A stretch of DNA of 64,000 nt, from NCBI GenBank assembly GCA_964035545.1, contig OZ037765.1, positions 6,150,698 to 6,214,697 on the forward strand, written 5' to 3'. Positions 12,595 to 27,455 of the stretch are shown here, in pieces (within the stretch, counting starts at the first letter, position 1; each line of letters starts with the position of its first letter). The translations under genes and the position numbers were made by a program. Source of the stretch: Bugula neritina. Its lineage: Eukaryota; Bryozoa; Gymnolaemata; Cheilostomatida; Bugulidae. Below the pieces are notes generated by a model. It was given only the letters and a program-made list of their open reading frames with translations. It was not told the origin of the DNA and searched no databases.

Positions 12595-15500
12595 CACGCA
12601 CACACACGCACACACACGCACACACACGCACACACACGCACACACACGCACACACACGCACACACACGCACACACACGCACACACACGCACACACACGCA
12701 CACACACGCACACACACGCACACACACGCACACACACATGCACACACACATCATTCTAATTCTTTAGAAAATCAAATGAAGTGTTGAAGCTGGAGACTGA
12801 AATGTTTCAATTTTATGTCACAAAGTTTGATGTTGAGAAATACATCAAGCAGAGAGATGCCAGTAGTAAAGGATGGTCAAGCTCTGACTCATTCCACACA
12901 AGAAGCACCAAGTCATCAGAGACTGTACTAAACAGACCCGGCAGCAAGATGAGCAGATCTCAAGCGGTCAGCAGTATTTTAAAAGTGCTGCCTACTTATA
13001 TTTTGTCAACATTGGAACATTTTAGTTAAGAACATGATCAATTTTTTTTAGAAAGCTTCTGACACTTTAAATGTTGTTTATGTGTTTAGAAACCTCTGAA
13101 TAAACAGATATGTTAAAAAAATTGGCATATTTCAATTTAATTTGAACATAATTTTTTTCAAGTGCCATGTAAAATAATCTTCTATTCCTATTGCATTGAT
13201 AATCTTTTTGAAGCTGAAGCACACATACTAAAAATATAGTTATCTTTTCGCAACGTTGATTCCATTCCAGTTTTTCTTTCGACTGTTTTCAATTAAACTT
13301 GCGCGAGTTTTATTTTCAATAGCTGGGGCTCCATAAGTTGATAGTAACAGCAAATGTGAACATTTTTAGAGGCCGGTATCCAGTTTATTTGATAAAGTAC
13401 TAAAACTGAAGGCAGAGCATAAATGTGACATTGTCCAGAAGGAAATTGAAAGACTCCGAGAAATACGCTCTAAATCCACCCAGGAGTTTGAACGTATGAA
13501 AGATGATCTATTGGTTTGTATAATTTTATTAATTATCTTAGTGTATTCATGACTTAAGAACTAAATCAAAAGTCTCTACCTACACTAGAAGGTAGGTTAA
13601 TGTCGTAGCAAATCTCTATCTTTTTATTGTTGTATTTTTATAATTTGTACAGTGATTTGTAACAAACATTCAGGTTTTAAGAAAAGATCTACAGTTTGAA
13701 AAGTGAATAATTAGACTATTTCATAACTAGGAATAATTCATAGAATTAAGATCAACATTTTAACAGGCAGTAATTGAGGAAAGAGCAGAAAGCACCAAGA
13801 GTATAAAGAAACAGTTGTATGAGTTTGAAAGAGACGTTGTTAAAACAGGAACTGATGTGAAAACTGGCATGTTCAAGGGCGAAAAAGTTGTGCGCTTCTT
13901 TGAAGAGAAGCTAAAACAGAGAGTAAGTAGCTTAATTTACCACTTACTTGTTGAAGCTACATAACACAGATTTGAGCAGGACATGAACTCGTTTGGCTTC
14001 TGATCACTACATAAGTTAACCTTTTGACCACTGTAATTTCTATGCGAGTAGTAAGCTACAGACATTGAGGTTGTCCGCATGATTCAGATAAATTATTAAC
14101 ATGCATCCAAAAATTAAATACAATAGCATCGATAACTGCAGTAGAATAGCTTCATCATGAAACAAGTGATGTATTTATATAAAAGCTAGTTTCAGTCAAG
14201 CCACCTAGCTTTCAGTGTCAATAAAGCATAATAATTTAAGTCCCATGTGATAAATTAATAGGTATGTTTAAATGCAAGCACTTTTATTATTAGTTAATAG
14301 TTATTAATTCTGATTACAAACTTGCAGGAAAACCTGATTAGCAAGTTGAAGGTGAAAATCAAGAGCTTCAAGCATCAAAATAGAAAGTACAACTTAATGC
14401 TGAAACATAAAGAGGAAATAGGAGACATTTTAACAGAAATTGATTTTCAGCAGTTGAAGATTGAAAATGCTGAGCGCATTGAGCAACTTGAAAACAGAAA
14501 CATGGAGTTCTTTCGTTTGAAGACTGATGGAATTGCAACCACACATTCTTTAAATATTTATAAGGTAAACAGCTTTTCACTTTGCAAGATTGAAATAACA
14601 GGTGTACATTAAAAAAATTATTTCAAATGAACTTCCTTTATCGTTATTTATTATTATAATTGTCATTTTTATGATAATAATTGTTATAGGTAGGTGTTTA
14701 TCAATGTACAATAATACAATATAATAATAATACAATATATTCTATACTTTTGAGGAGCTTACCATTTTCTGCTACTTATTTGTAGAAAAAGCTGCACGAC
14801 ATTATTCTAGAGTCTAATCAGCTCAAACAGGATATTGCATCAAGGAATGCACTGCTTTTACGATTAGATAGTGAAACCGCATATTGCGAAGGAGAAAGAG
14901 CTAAAGCGGAAACAGTGAATAGAAAGCACAGAGCTAACCTGGCACAATATAAGGTCGTCCTTACCTTTTGTTTGTTACTGATAATATTTCAAGTAGAACA
15001 GAAACTGTCAACTGATGAAATATATTTGTAGAAAGCTTGAATTTTATACATTTGCAGACTCCTCTAATTTCTGTTCAGCAATGCACAGCTAACCTTTATA
15101 TTTTCTACTAAAATAATATTATATGCTTATGCACAGATAATTGGTAAACAAATAGATTCAATTTCCCAAAATACAAGAAACTATAGTGGTAGAACAAAGT
15201 TGATAAAAATCTTCCATTTTCTTTATTGCAAGAAAAACAAACTAATCTCTGTTCACAATTTTACTATATGTACACAATACAAAACTCATTAAGACTTTGG
15301 TATTTTTATAAAACATATAATAAATATACTTGTTATAACCTTTTGCATTTAGAAATCAACTTAAAATTGTAGGTACCGGAAGTGATAGAAGCAGTATGCC
15401 TTCTGTCTAATATGGCCAATTTAAAGAAGTATGTTAGGATTTGGGAACGGAAAAACCAAATTGCAGAGGTGAGTATAAATAACATAAATTTACACATAAA

Positions 15501-15843
15501 GAATAAGTACATCTAGATTCTGCTCATTACCAAATTTTATTGTGTTATAGCCGTCATGAAAAATCTAAATCAATAATTTTTTCATTGTATCATATTATTC
15601 TTAAGTTGGAGATGAAAGTTCTACATTATTCTAGACCTTTCAAGATCAGTGAGTTTTAAGTTGATGGAGAGTAAACTCCATGGTTTGTATTTATGTATTA
15701 TCACATACAGTGCATATTGCTGAATAAGTAATGGGATTTTTTATATCTAGATGGCTCTGAATGCACAAAAACAGATCTGGGCAAAAACAAAAATTGAAGC
15801 TGTAGGGGGAGAAGATTCCTTGCCTGAAATATTGGGTATCTAG
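12050..15843 (+). CDS. CCDC113: CCDC113/CFAP263-like ciliary coiled-coil protein, eight coding exons
   Basis: Coiled-coil protein of the DUF4201 family; vertebrate CCDC113 works in motile cilia and centriolar satellites, with CCDC96 as partner. Coding exons 12050-12159, 12768-12966, 13370-13513, 13767-13922, 14328-14564, 14786-14953, 15373-15468 and 15751-15843 total 1203 nt (400 aa); most junctions are phase 0 and all agree. Family signatures: LKLETEMFQFY near residue 43, DFQQLKIEN (242-250) and VRIWERKNQIAEM (359-371), the last two typical of the CCDC113/CCDC96 domain. The protein is Lys/Glu-rich and predicted to be mostly helical. The start could be either of two adjacent ATGs (12050 or 12053). 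Intron 1 contains a CA-rich satellite. The donor after exon 6 (GTCGTC) is weak. CCDC96 is the main alternative, but the short N-terminus and the end of the protein fit CCDC113 better. Confidence 0.85.
12545..12750 (+). repeat. CA microsatellite with a perfect 10-bp higher-order array
   Basis: In intron 1 of CCDC113. A run of (CA)n at about 12545-12580 is followed by 15 identical copies of CACACACGCA from 12581 to 12730, then CA-rich sequence. The array is an alternating pyrimidine/purine tract with regularly spaced CG steps. Long His/Thr or Cys/Val open frames here come from the repeat and are not genes. Confidence 0.97.
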
Positions 15844-17379
15844 AGATCAAACTGCTGATAGATAGTTTTACCTAAACAAAGTTTTAGTTTGTCTTTTTGT
15901 TTTGATTAAATGTTAAATTTTGTTCCTGTACTATTTTTTTTTACTTGGTGTAGCATATTTGAGATGGTATTGAGGTTTTGTGGCTCAAGTCAGGTTAATT
16001 TTTTTTATTTGATTTAATAACTTTGTGTTTAGTAATACTCTATTAAGTCATTGAATGCACATTAGTTTCATTACCCTGCATAACCAAAAATGTTTTTTTT
16101 TACTACTGAAATTATTTACTGTATGAGTTGTAGAAGAGACAGTTATAATTATGTAAATTACAATACAGCAATGTTGACTGCTCAATCCAATAGTTTCTCA
16201 CTTTAAGCGAACATAAAACTTTTTTCTAATTAGTAAATAATACCAGACATAATATAACCATGGGGTTTGTAGTCAATGCTTGCATTAAGGCCTAACCATG
16301 AACTTCCTTGGGTGTAGCACAATCACCATATTTTCTCAATTTCAGCTAGCTTGTCAGTAGTTTCTATACTTAGGCTATGGACTTTCTAAATGCAGCGAAG
16401 ATATTCTAGTAGATTACCAATTCTTACCCTTTACCCGATAGAGCCTAGGCTACTATACTAACAACGAATCAAGAGACAAGTTTTTTCTACACCCTTGCGT
16501 TTACAGTTTCAGTTAACAATTTTAGAAATTATTTGTTATCAGTTTTGCATGGCATGACATTCAAAAAGAGGTTAGTAATATTAATGTATACAGGAATACT
16601 TTATTTGCATATATAAAAAAATAAATACCATTTAGGCTAACATGCGTAATATAATACGAGTAGTGAACAGACATATCTCTTGGTATAAAGCTAGAGATCC
16701 CTTTTTTTGTAGCAAAAAAGGTGTTGAATAGTAGAAAAATCTAGTCCATCAAAAGCAAAGGTAATCAGAAAATTATTTTAAGGCAAGTGAATAAATTTCA
16801 AGACATTAAGTAAAAATTAGAAAACATTTGGAGCAAGTAAAAATCTAGACTGTACTCAAGCAGAAAATGAACAATCCACATCGGAATTTGATATCTACAA
16901 TACATTGGTCACTTGTAATAAAATAATATTCTTTGGTGCATATAGCAAAGCATGTACAACACAAAATAAATGATGTTGATATCTTGTCTGGTATTTTAGC
17001 ATATGAAGATAAGTTCTAGAAAAACGTTGATTGTGAATTGTCCAGTTATGATGGTCAGTCGTCCGCTAGGAGTACACACTATTAGTCAAGGGTTGCCTAA
17101 AATTGAAATGATTATCAATTAAAAATAGGACACAGGTTTCCAAACAAAAATGTACATTTGAACATCCTTTACTGCAAAAACTGTCATTCAGTATCAAGCA
17201 ATAATAGAAGATATTTGAGGTAATTATTACTCAAACTAAAATCAATAGTATTGATTGTAAGAAATAGAAGGAAGAACATGTGTTTAAGCAGCTTTAAGAA
17301 AACCAAAGCAGACACACGCACAGCACACACGGGTTGAACCATGCAATTCAGAAAAGAGTCCGTTACCTAGCCCATAGTT
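15844..17379. other. Shared 3' region between convergent CCDC113 and prominin
   Basis: The genes meet tail to tail across 1.5 kb. For CCDC113 the nearest polyadenylation-like motif is ATTAAA at 15905-15910, 62 bases past its stop. For prominin, AATAAA on the minus strand lies at 16600-16605, giving a 3' UTR of roughly 780 bases. No coding exon was recognised. Confidence 0.5.
16600..16605 (-). terminator. Candidate polyadenylation signal of prominin
   Basis: AATAAA read on the minus strand (TTTATT on the plus strand), about 775 bases downstream of the prominin stop at 17380. Confidence 0.35.
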
Positions 17380-20300
17380 CTAATAGTAAGCAGGTTTAAC
17401 ACTACGGGAACGGTAGCTTGGTTCAGGGACCACGCCTCTATGAAAAGCATCAGATCTGATATTTTCATGAGGCATGCCTCTGGGGTATCTATTAGGCCTG
17501 ATTATTTCAGGGGCCATGCTCCTGTGATATCGTTCATAACTGTCCCCAAACCCACCACCAGGAACCGTTTCATAACCATAGTCATCTCTAAAACCTTGAT
17601 TAGTAACATCCTCATGGTAACGAGGCTTAGAACGGCTATAATAGACAAACAATAAAGCCTTTTACTGGTGTGTTAGATACTAGAGTACTCTAGAAGGTTC
17701 TCTAGTAGGGAAAAGCTTTAGCAAAACATGAATGTTAATAAAGCAGACACATAAACATAGACAGGGTAACAAAGAAGATTGAGATCAGAAGTAAAACAGT
17801 CTTCCCATGCATTGCTATCACCAAGCCATACTAAAATAGGGAAAAACATTTTGTCGCATACCATTCAAATGTAAATCAATAGTGTCTAAAATAATAGGAA
17901 TATTTGAAGATGAATGCTAAGTCAAAGAGTTTTAAATTGAGTCCATGCCTTCACTAACTCACTACTTTACTAGTTTACACATTCGACTCGGATTCTACTT
18001 GATTCCGAAAGAGCTTTTGACTCCACCGGAATCGGCGGGAAAGCCGCTGCGTTAGTCTTCTAAATGCCCAACAATAATATGTAGATTATATAATATTGTA
18101 GAGGTTACAATATTTGGTACAGTTTGAATGATAACATAGATGGGATAACTAACTTCTGCCTTTACAGCATTCTGTATGCAAAACATAAGTCAGTTTCTAG
18201 TTTCACAACAAGGAAGATGGAAATCTGCCCTCTTTGCAAAGCACAGTATAAAAATGAGTAGCTACACACACACATGGTTGTGTTAGATGGCTACAGTGAC
18301 TATTAATAACCAATGAGTATGATTACAAGAATCGGCAAAGGTTAGTGCAAAAGTTAAAATAATATTTTAAGCAAAGTTTCTACAAGTTTGTAACTGTATT
18401 TATAACATTACCTTTCCAAAGGAATATGCTCACTGTCGTAGTCTCTATTTCTAAAAACAAAAACAATGGATGTGTTTTACATAAGCAGCACCACTACCAA
18501 TATAAGATTACCCTGATGGAGCTAGCATTACATTAGGATGGCATACGAGACAGGGTAAACACAATATTCCCGGACATGGTACAGAGCAGGTTCTGCTACT
18601 GATTCATGACTTACGAAGTTACGGCTGGTTTACTTGTTGGTTGTAATGTAATAAACTCAACGACTTTCTAGTACTGCCTCTATAGAAGTATAACATAATT
18701 TACAATAGTATGTATACTTACTATACAGAACTATAGAGCATTTATACCTGCTTAAACATGTACATCAGCATGCAATTGCACATAGCAAATTTCCTACCAC
18801 CAAAATAAACTGTTTTATAGCAGCAAAATGCATACACAGGCAGTATTTGGAGCCTACAGAGATTTTATTATTCAGATAAGCCAGACGATTGCGAAAGCAG
18901 TATACAAATTCTGTATGCATTCTTTTTATTCTGCCAAAATCGTATGATATGTAAAACTTTGGCTTTCAATACGCATGTTCATAGATAAAGGGTAATGGCA
19001 TACCATATTTACAAGTTAAAGAGATCATGGCGCGATGTGGCAAACACACAAAGCTTGAGGATATCATAGCTTGCTATGGACACCAGCCACGGGAAGGATG
19101 GAGGTGTATGATTTAGTCATGATAGAGCAATTAAGCTTTTATATAATAATGGAATGTATTATAAAAATATTTTTGGCCCCAAATAACCAATGAATGAGTA
19201 GAGCGTTTTAGTTGACGTCTCGAGGGATCAAAACTTAAAATTTACCAGCTTTACAATAATTGATCTGAGAGGCGCCAATGCATCGACAAATTTCTTAAAC
19301 CTATAAATACACAAGTGAATCTGTACTTCATTGTCATCTAAGGAGCCATTAACAACATGTTATAATATCCTTCAGCTGTCTGTGTACAGAGAGAGAAAGG
19401 GGGAGGAGCAAGATGTCAAAGCATACAAATCAAAAACTTGATCAGCAACACGAAATTTTGGTTGAGATGCACTAAACCGCTTAATCTTAGCACCAATCAT
19501 TCAGGGATTTAGCTCTTGCCTTGGCGGTATAGAAGGAAATACTTTAACCCTTGAGCGTGATTGATTTTGATGGTTTACATATTGGCTGCTAAAGAGAGAA
19601 ACCCATATAGCATATAGTGTACTGTGTTAGCAATGTGTGTGGGTACCACCCATCTTCAACAGGAAAACTGGTGGTATTATTGAATATTTTAGCAAGCAAC
19701 CAAGTCTTATTGTGATTCAATTGTAAATTTGTTGCACAAATCATTACACTTAGGAAGGTTTAGCCTGATAAATATATGTAAACCGTAAAAATTGGAGGAG
19801 GATAAAGAAATGAAATTCCACATTGAATTAAATAATTTTAATCAAATTACATACTGAGTATCTGTTGGAGTTATGCTTTTTAATACTTTGTTATTCCTTA
19901 GAGAACAAGCGGCGGAAATTACTTCGTTTTCTATTCAATAACTTTATTTTGCTCATGCAAATACAATTGCTAATCAATTCCTTACAATCTTGGGTGGAAA
20001 GGGTGAAAATTAATTTAGTGGCTCCAACATTTAATAAGCTTAGAATCAAAATTAGCGAAAAGCACTTTAGTTTGATAAATAGAATTTTGTACAAATCAGA
20101 ATTTGTTGGCTAGACTACTTACAAGTCATCTTTATAATCACCATCGTATGGAGATCTCCTTCTGTATAGGTTGGCTAACACCAGACCACAGATCATACAG
20201 GGTATTAGCATGATCAGTGACCACCCTAAGCTGAACCATAGCCCATTCTACAGAAAGAATATCATAACATACACATTCTCACTTCACAGGTTGAACCTTA

Positions 20301-23300
20301 TGGATCAATTAGATCCACAAACGCTTGAACATGTAACCAGTTAATGTAAACGAACCACTAAATTTCTTAACTAAGCTCTAAACAATATACAAGTTTAATT
20401 CTTTAATTTCATAGTAGATATGTCCATTGCCATTGCCCAAACAATCAGTTTTAGAGCATGGTGCAGCCATAACTAGATGTCTTTCCTAATACCTAACAGT
20501 AAAAATAAAATTAAAGATTTGTTTGTCGGAGAATTTGCAACTACAACTGCTAGGCTAGCACTGTGCTACCAGTTCTACTGTATAGACTGAGAAAGTAGAC
20601 TGTTACTTACAAAAGGGTCTAATCCCGTGTCACAGACTATGTTGGCAGTATCTTTAAGCTTATTGGCCAGATCGTCGCATTTAGTTGCAAAGAGCTAAAT
20701 ATACAGGAACAGTTTGTTAGTAAAATGCATAAAACATGTTATACTATTATGTTAACAACAATAATTACACAGAATTTAGCAGATAGAAGATAACAAGACA
20801 ACTTTTGTCCCAGCCTATCATTGGTTACCTCATCAAGTCCAGCATTGGCATCTTCTGTGATGTCATCTGAGAGTGTCTTGGCATAAGAAGACAACACCTG
20901 CAAATGGGAAGCAATGAAACTTTATATACTCCATTTCTTTCATATTTATAAAAATCGTATAAGAAGTTGGCTTGAGCAGCATAAACTTCAGCAATGTACT
21001 AGTTGTGCAATATTGTCACACAAAAAACCGTTGGCAGAAATTTGTAACAGTCTTCATTTTCCTTGCCTTTTAACGTCAACCTATTTCACAGAGTGTCAAA
21101 AGTCTGCATTAAAGTATCAGCACACAATAACTGTGTTGTACACAGCATTTTATTACAAGCCAATAATAAAACTGATAGTCTATACCATATACTATTCTCA
21201 GTTACACTAACAGCTTTCAGTATTTTGAATATTGAAGCCTAAACATAATTTGAATCTCAACAGTAAGCTAAACCCAAGATCACAAATTTAATTTGATTTA
21301 ATATTTGGTGTAAAAACCAGGTTGTTTTTCAGATATTTTTATGTTACATTTCTAAATAAAAGATATTATAAAAACATTACCTGTCGAACAATATTAGATG
21401 CATTGTTTTTGATGCTACTTTCCACTTGACTGATGGTATCAAGAGCAGTGGCGCTTGCATTCTAAAAGCAAAATCACAAAATTAGTTTTAGAAAAGCATC
21501 AAGGTTCATTGTATAAGACTTATAACAAGCAGTCTCAAAGTAAACAAAACTTTGCAATTCTCAATTTTTAAATTCTTGTAAATTTATCATTTCACAGCTA
21601 TGCTCGATCAAAAATACTCTTTCTAAAATTTCTACCTGCACACATATTTGCATATTGAATTTCCAAAGATAAAATAAAATGCTAACAAAATCTGTTTCAA
21701 TAGTTTATCCTTCTGGTTTGTAAATTTATGAAAAGCGCACACTTTCTATGATACATTACGACCGTATTACAACTTGGGCAAGTTCTCTGTGACATACCTT
21801 CAGTGTTTCCACGCTATCAGAAAGCTGTGTTATGGTGCCACTTACAAATCCCTACAATCAATCAATCCAACATACAAACATAATGGTGATACAAGCATTA
21901 TTAATAAAATAAGGCAACCTGCTAGCTTACTGTAAATATATTGCAGTACACTGAACACCATCATCAATAGTAATATTATGATAACTAAACAAGCTATGGA
22001 CATGCAAACAATTGGCAAGAAATATTTTTGTAGTTTATGCCGAGTTGAGACAAATCTGCAAATAACGGCAGGTTTCTGAAAAACTTTACTATGTTACACG
22101 CTGCTGACTATATATTATATCTGAAATTCACACGCAGATATAAGCGCTGAAAATGCTTGGCTATGTCAGATATGTGAAACCAGCAATACTCACTGCAGAG
22201 GCCACCATTTCATCCACACCGTTGTCTCGAGAACTCTCAAAATATCCCCTGGCATCCTCTAAGTCCTGCATGAAAGTTTAAACAAAGTTGAAAAGTTAAA
22301 GTTCAGGCAAATGGCAACAAAACGCATTCTGATATATAAAGGGTAGATAGTGAGCTCCTGGACTTTCTGCAACTCATTTTTACTTCAACAACAGACACTC
22401 AAGAGCAAGTGTGCCGTTTATTTATGTTTATATTGTTTGATAATAACGGAATGCGTTTAGTGATGACAGAGAGCTAAGAGAGCATGACTAATGACCGGCT
22501 GCTGTCTTACTGTACCAATGTGTCCCACCATTCTATACTTACAGTTCGGTTTTTCCCTGAGGCTTGATTTATTGCGCCATTCAACATATTGATACTGCTG
22601 TTCAGTAAATTTTTAATTAAAGCCACTTGAGAATTCTAAAAGATAACAAAGACAAATGAATTATTAACAAAACCCAAAACACCGTCACATGATAAGTACG
22701 ACATAAAAAACGCTTCAACTCAACAGGAAGTCATGAGGGTTTCTTACCAAATCAGGAATTACAGAGCCATTAAAACCATTGAAATTTTCCAACATTGACA
22801 GGGAGTCATTGAGATTCTGTGGCAAAAATGTTACATTGCCAATATCGATGTTAATTTTTCCTATCGTTTTGTTTATTTCCTCATAGCCCAGTTTATCCTA
22901 AAATACAGTTAATAAATTATAAACTAGACGAATAAACCTCAACCAATATAATATTCAAAAAATATAAAATACACAACATGGCCAACAAAAAAGAAGACGA
23001 ACAATAACTACAGGCAGAAATTTAAGTGCGTGACTCACATTGATCTGTTGCTGTAAGTCACTCTTGCTGAACCCAAGGCCTGTGTAAGACGCTATGTCTT
23101 CAAGAGACGCTCCTCCCAGACAATCACTAAACCACCACAGAGAGAGAATACATGTAACACGCAACATTTGTGAATAATACTGTTGATATTCAAAATAAAG
23201 CAGTACATGGAAATCCGGACTAAAAATCACTAAACTTTGACTTTGGTGCTTATTATTGCATGCCAAGTCTGATACGCAAATTGTTATACCACTGTGTCCC

Positions 23301-26300
23301 GGATACTATACAACAATCTAAATATACCTCTACAAACAGTAGTAACACTTACTTATATGCCCTGAGAATAGTTTCGATGGTAACGTTTCCAAACACATTT
23401 AGTGGGAGTTTATTGTCCTCTAGAGCAGTGACGGCAGTGCCGGGGTCCTGAACTACTACGCAGACGTGTGTAGAGGTGAGAGAGCCAACGGAGAACAGCA
23501 GTGTTGTCACCAACATCAGTATTGAGTAGAATATAAATGTGAAACCTACAGCGCTGAAAACAAACAACTGACTTTATTTTAAGTTTAGTCCATATCATTG
23601 GGTTAGTTGCAAATAAATGACAATTTAACATACATTTGAAAAAACACTATCTGAAAAAACTTGGCCCAAGTAATAAAATAACTTTTTTTCAAACGCTACT
23701 AATTTATATTTCAGCATTAAAGTACAACTAAACCTCACACAGAAAGCGCACTGCATATTTCAGAACTTATATATCAGAATTGTCTTCTCTATTTATATAA
23801 AAGTTTCCACTGATAAAGTTGACTTACGCTAAAAAGAAGTTAGCACCAGTTCCTTTGTGGCAGCTTGAATCACCGGGCCGGGATCCACAGCCAAACATCA
23901 GTCCACAGAGATACAGAAGAACTATGATGGCCACAATACTCCCTAGGGCTAGACACCCATACCAACTACAAGTACACATACAACGCATAAATTATTGCTT
24001 ATTGAAACACTTCATAACTATAATATAGTATCTCGTAATACCAAAATATATAATATAACGGAAAGGTAATGAGATTTGTAGGCCCATATTTACTTTCATA
24101 GTGTGACATACAGGCATAGAGGCAAATCACTAGGGAGTGACCAGATATTTTATATATCAAAATGTCACTGATAAGGCAGGCAAGATAAACAAATAATGAC
24201 ATGCTGAAGTTGAAAGAATCATTAGGTAGTAGGAAAGGTCTATATTAACTCATACAGAAGCTTTTCTATAGAATACTATGAGTGTCATGATACAATTCAT
24301 AATAAACTGATAAAAACTCTAATTAATTCATAACTGAATAATTACACAGTAATATACAAGTAACCACCCTGAGTGGTAAACCTAGCAACATAATTCAGGA
24401 GATGGCCCACCCCAACTGTTCTAACAAACACACTAGTTCTATTTATTCTTCTATAATTGCAACTGTTAACATACTGCAACCTCTCAAAGCTTCCCTAAAG
24501 CAAGTGTTATATGGTCACACCACGTGAATCACACATAAAGATAATATAATAGCTTTCAGTTACTACAAGCTGCCTAGCGTACCCATATTCAGCGTACTGC
24601 TTCCCAGAGTCCAAAGCTAATGTAACCTGATCTCCGGCATCCGAGAGCAAAGCAGAAGCCTACAAATATAAAAAAAAACACATTAAAAATTGCAGTAGAA
24701 AGTGGCGAGTATAATTTTACTCGGCTAGTAAAACTATTCCATGAAGTTTTTCTGAAAAAAACCTGTTGATGAAGACAGCATTCTCACCGTATCCATTTCA
24801 TTCCTTTCAGGTAACGAAAGAAAACATTTATATATTTATATTTATGATATTGCATACATGTTACAACTTGATCATACCGTAATAACAGTAAAATAACATC
24901 CATCTCAGACTTGATGAAATATTTTTCAATTAAAACAAAAAAATTTGCATCTATTACATAAGTGGAAAGTAACGCTGACCTAAATCTGATGTACTTACAT
25001 CGCTCACACTTTGGCCTACGCTATGGACATCTGAAGAAATGGTTTGTATAGTACTATTTACTTCTAGCAGTATATCTACAAACATATTAAATTGTCAACA
25101 TATGATACCGTGTGGAAATGTTCCTAACCAACTACACAATAATCTACTCGAAATAAAACATAATTCTGATCTCTATTTCTGTAAAAATCTCTCATTCATC
25201 TATCAGGGAAGTAAAATATTTGTTGAATTAGTCATTTTTATTTTTTAATTCAATTTTCAACAAGAATCAGTTTTGCAGGTTCTAAGAATAATGATTTGTG
25301 TACTGCTAACTTATTTCCAGAGAGACTTCACATACAATGTTGCCCGTTGACTTTAAAATAAAATTTAAACAATTGAAAACGTTGACGGAATTTGATTTCT
25401 CATAGTTCAAAGTCCTACACTTGTTGAAAGATTCCTCATAATAAAATACTAACCAGTTTTAGACTGCCCTGATTTAGCATCTATCAAGTTGGCTATAGAG
25501 CTATTAACCTGTAACACAAACATGCATCTTTTTGTCTGAACAACAGGTCTAAGACTATAACAAATAAGCATTAGGTAAATAGTGACAAGTAAAAAACAAA
25601 AAGAGGTCTTACCTGTTTATACGCTTGCTGTAGGTTTGGGATTCTCTCCAACTCTGCTAATGTGGTGCGACCAAACGCAACACCCTATTGAATTATGAGA
25701 ATAATGTAAAGCATTCACTTACTTTTTATATATTATTTCTTTTATATACATAATTTACCACCTTCATTAGCAGACAGAAATTTTAAGGTAGTTCTGACAT
25801 ATGCAGTGCTATCACTACTGTAATAACTCCACAGAGCCATTCATCAACTACAGTTACTCGGGGATACACTAGGAATACACTAGAATTACCTAGGAATACA
25901 CTACATCTACCTAGGAGTACACTAGAATTACCTAGGAATACAGTAAAGTCACACAAGGTTATACCAACCTGCTGCACAGAAAACCCTTCCACGGCACCAA
26001 GTAGTTGCTGAACAAGAGCGATCAAGACATTGCCAGTGAAGGCAGACCCTATGGTATCATTAATGAGTACTTTTGCTTGAGTAAAGTTAGCAGCAGTATC
26101 AAGTCTTATAGTCTCAAAATCTTGAAGAGAATCTACCAGGTTCAGGAGTGTTGAATTGAAATCAGTGATAGCTAAAATTAAATTTTATAAGATTTTGAAA
26201 AACATTGCAAAGTTTATAAAATATGAACAGCATAAAAATTACATACAACTCACTGATACACTCATTCACTGACGATACATTACAGTCACTAATAATACAG

Positions 26301-27362
26301 TCACTGACATGCTTCATGCATTATATTTATTATAAAGCTTACCATTGGCCAGCTCAAAGACCGGTTCCTCCACATGAGTCATGTTAAGGAGGGTACTGGT
26401 GAGAACTTTGCTGGAGTCTGCAAATATAGCATGTGCTCTTGATAATAGAGATTTTCACAGCATGTTTAATCTGAGAGGATAGAAATGAAGCGTTGTAAGA
26501 CATACTAATTACAGAATACCAGAATACTTAACCTTTAAACTGAAAGCTTACAAAATAATAAGTAAAGTTATTAGTTATGTAAAAGGTAACCAAAATCTGG
26601 CGATTTCAAGTCTTTTGACTTCTTCAGGTACTGGCAGTTGTTAATAAAATTTCAGGATAACAAAATAAACTTTTAGAGATGCGAAAATAATATTTTTGAA
26701 AATGTGGAATACATATGCAGCACTATAATGTATAAAACTAAGATTGCAGTTACTTGTGTGAGCTCAGCCCTTTCATACCTGCCATTAGTAGTCAACATGA
26801 AACTTTTACTTGAACTGAACTAAGTGTTACTTTCAGTGCTGAAATATTGCAGCTGTGTGTGTAGTGCAGTTGTTGCCCAAAAAGATAAAACTTAAATACC
26901 TTATTAGGTTGACATAAAAGAAACTAAACTCAAAACTTAATCATAAGGAATCAAAAAAGGAAGTTTGAATTTGTAACGCAAAGTGAACAAGTCAATGCTT
27001 ATGCTGGTAAGCTTGGGTTAATGCGGAAGTGAAGAAATACAAAAGATAATTAAGTTACCGAAAATACTTCATTTTCAAAGCCTATATTAACATAAGACAA
27101 CATGAATTCATCAATTCAATCAGTTCCTGAATGTATTGAATTCAAACTCTAATTGCAGTTCAGTTCTTCCAGCTGTCATGTTTATAAAACAGCCACAATT
27201 TAGCCCAGCTTTGCCATCAGCTGCGAGTAAAGATTTGTGATTTAGTTCATGCCATTTATATGACAAGAAATAAATAATTGACTATACTAAAACACTCTGG
27301 CTTGGAGAGTACAGTACTGGCAATATCTAAAGAGTATATGAAATATATATTTCAATCACATG

Positions 27363-27455
<93 letters not shown>

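Noticed and set aside
12581-12730. Regular direct repeats that might suggest a CRISPR array
   Set aside because: Units are contiguous without spacers and the window is eukaryotic. The same holds for 29732-32219 and 32331-32432.
12393-12767. Open frames of Thr-His or Cys-Val repeats on both strands
   Set aside because: Direct translation of the CA/CACACACGCA satellite in the CCDC113 intron.
19027-19116. Short plus-strand frame beginning MARCGKHTKLED
   Set aside because: Only about 29 codons, inside a prominin intron on the opposite strand, with no family match.
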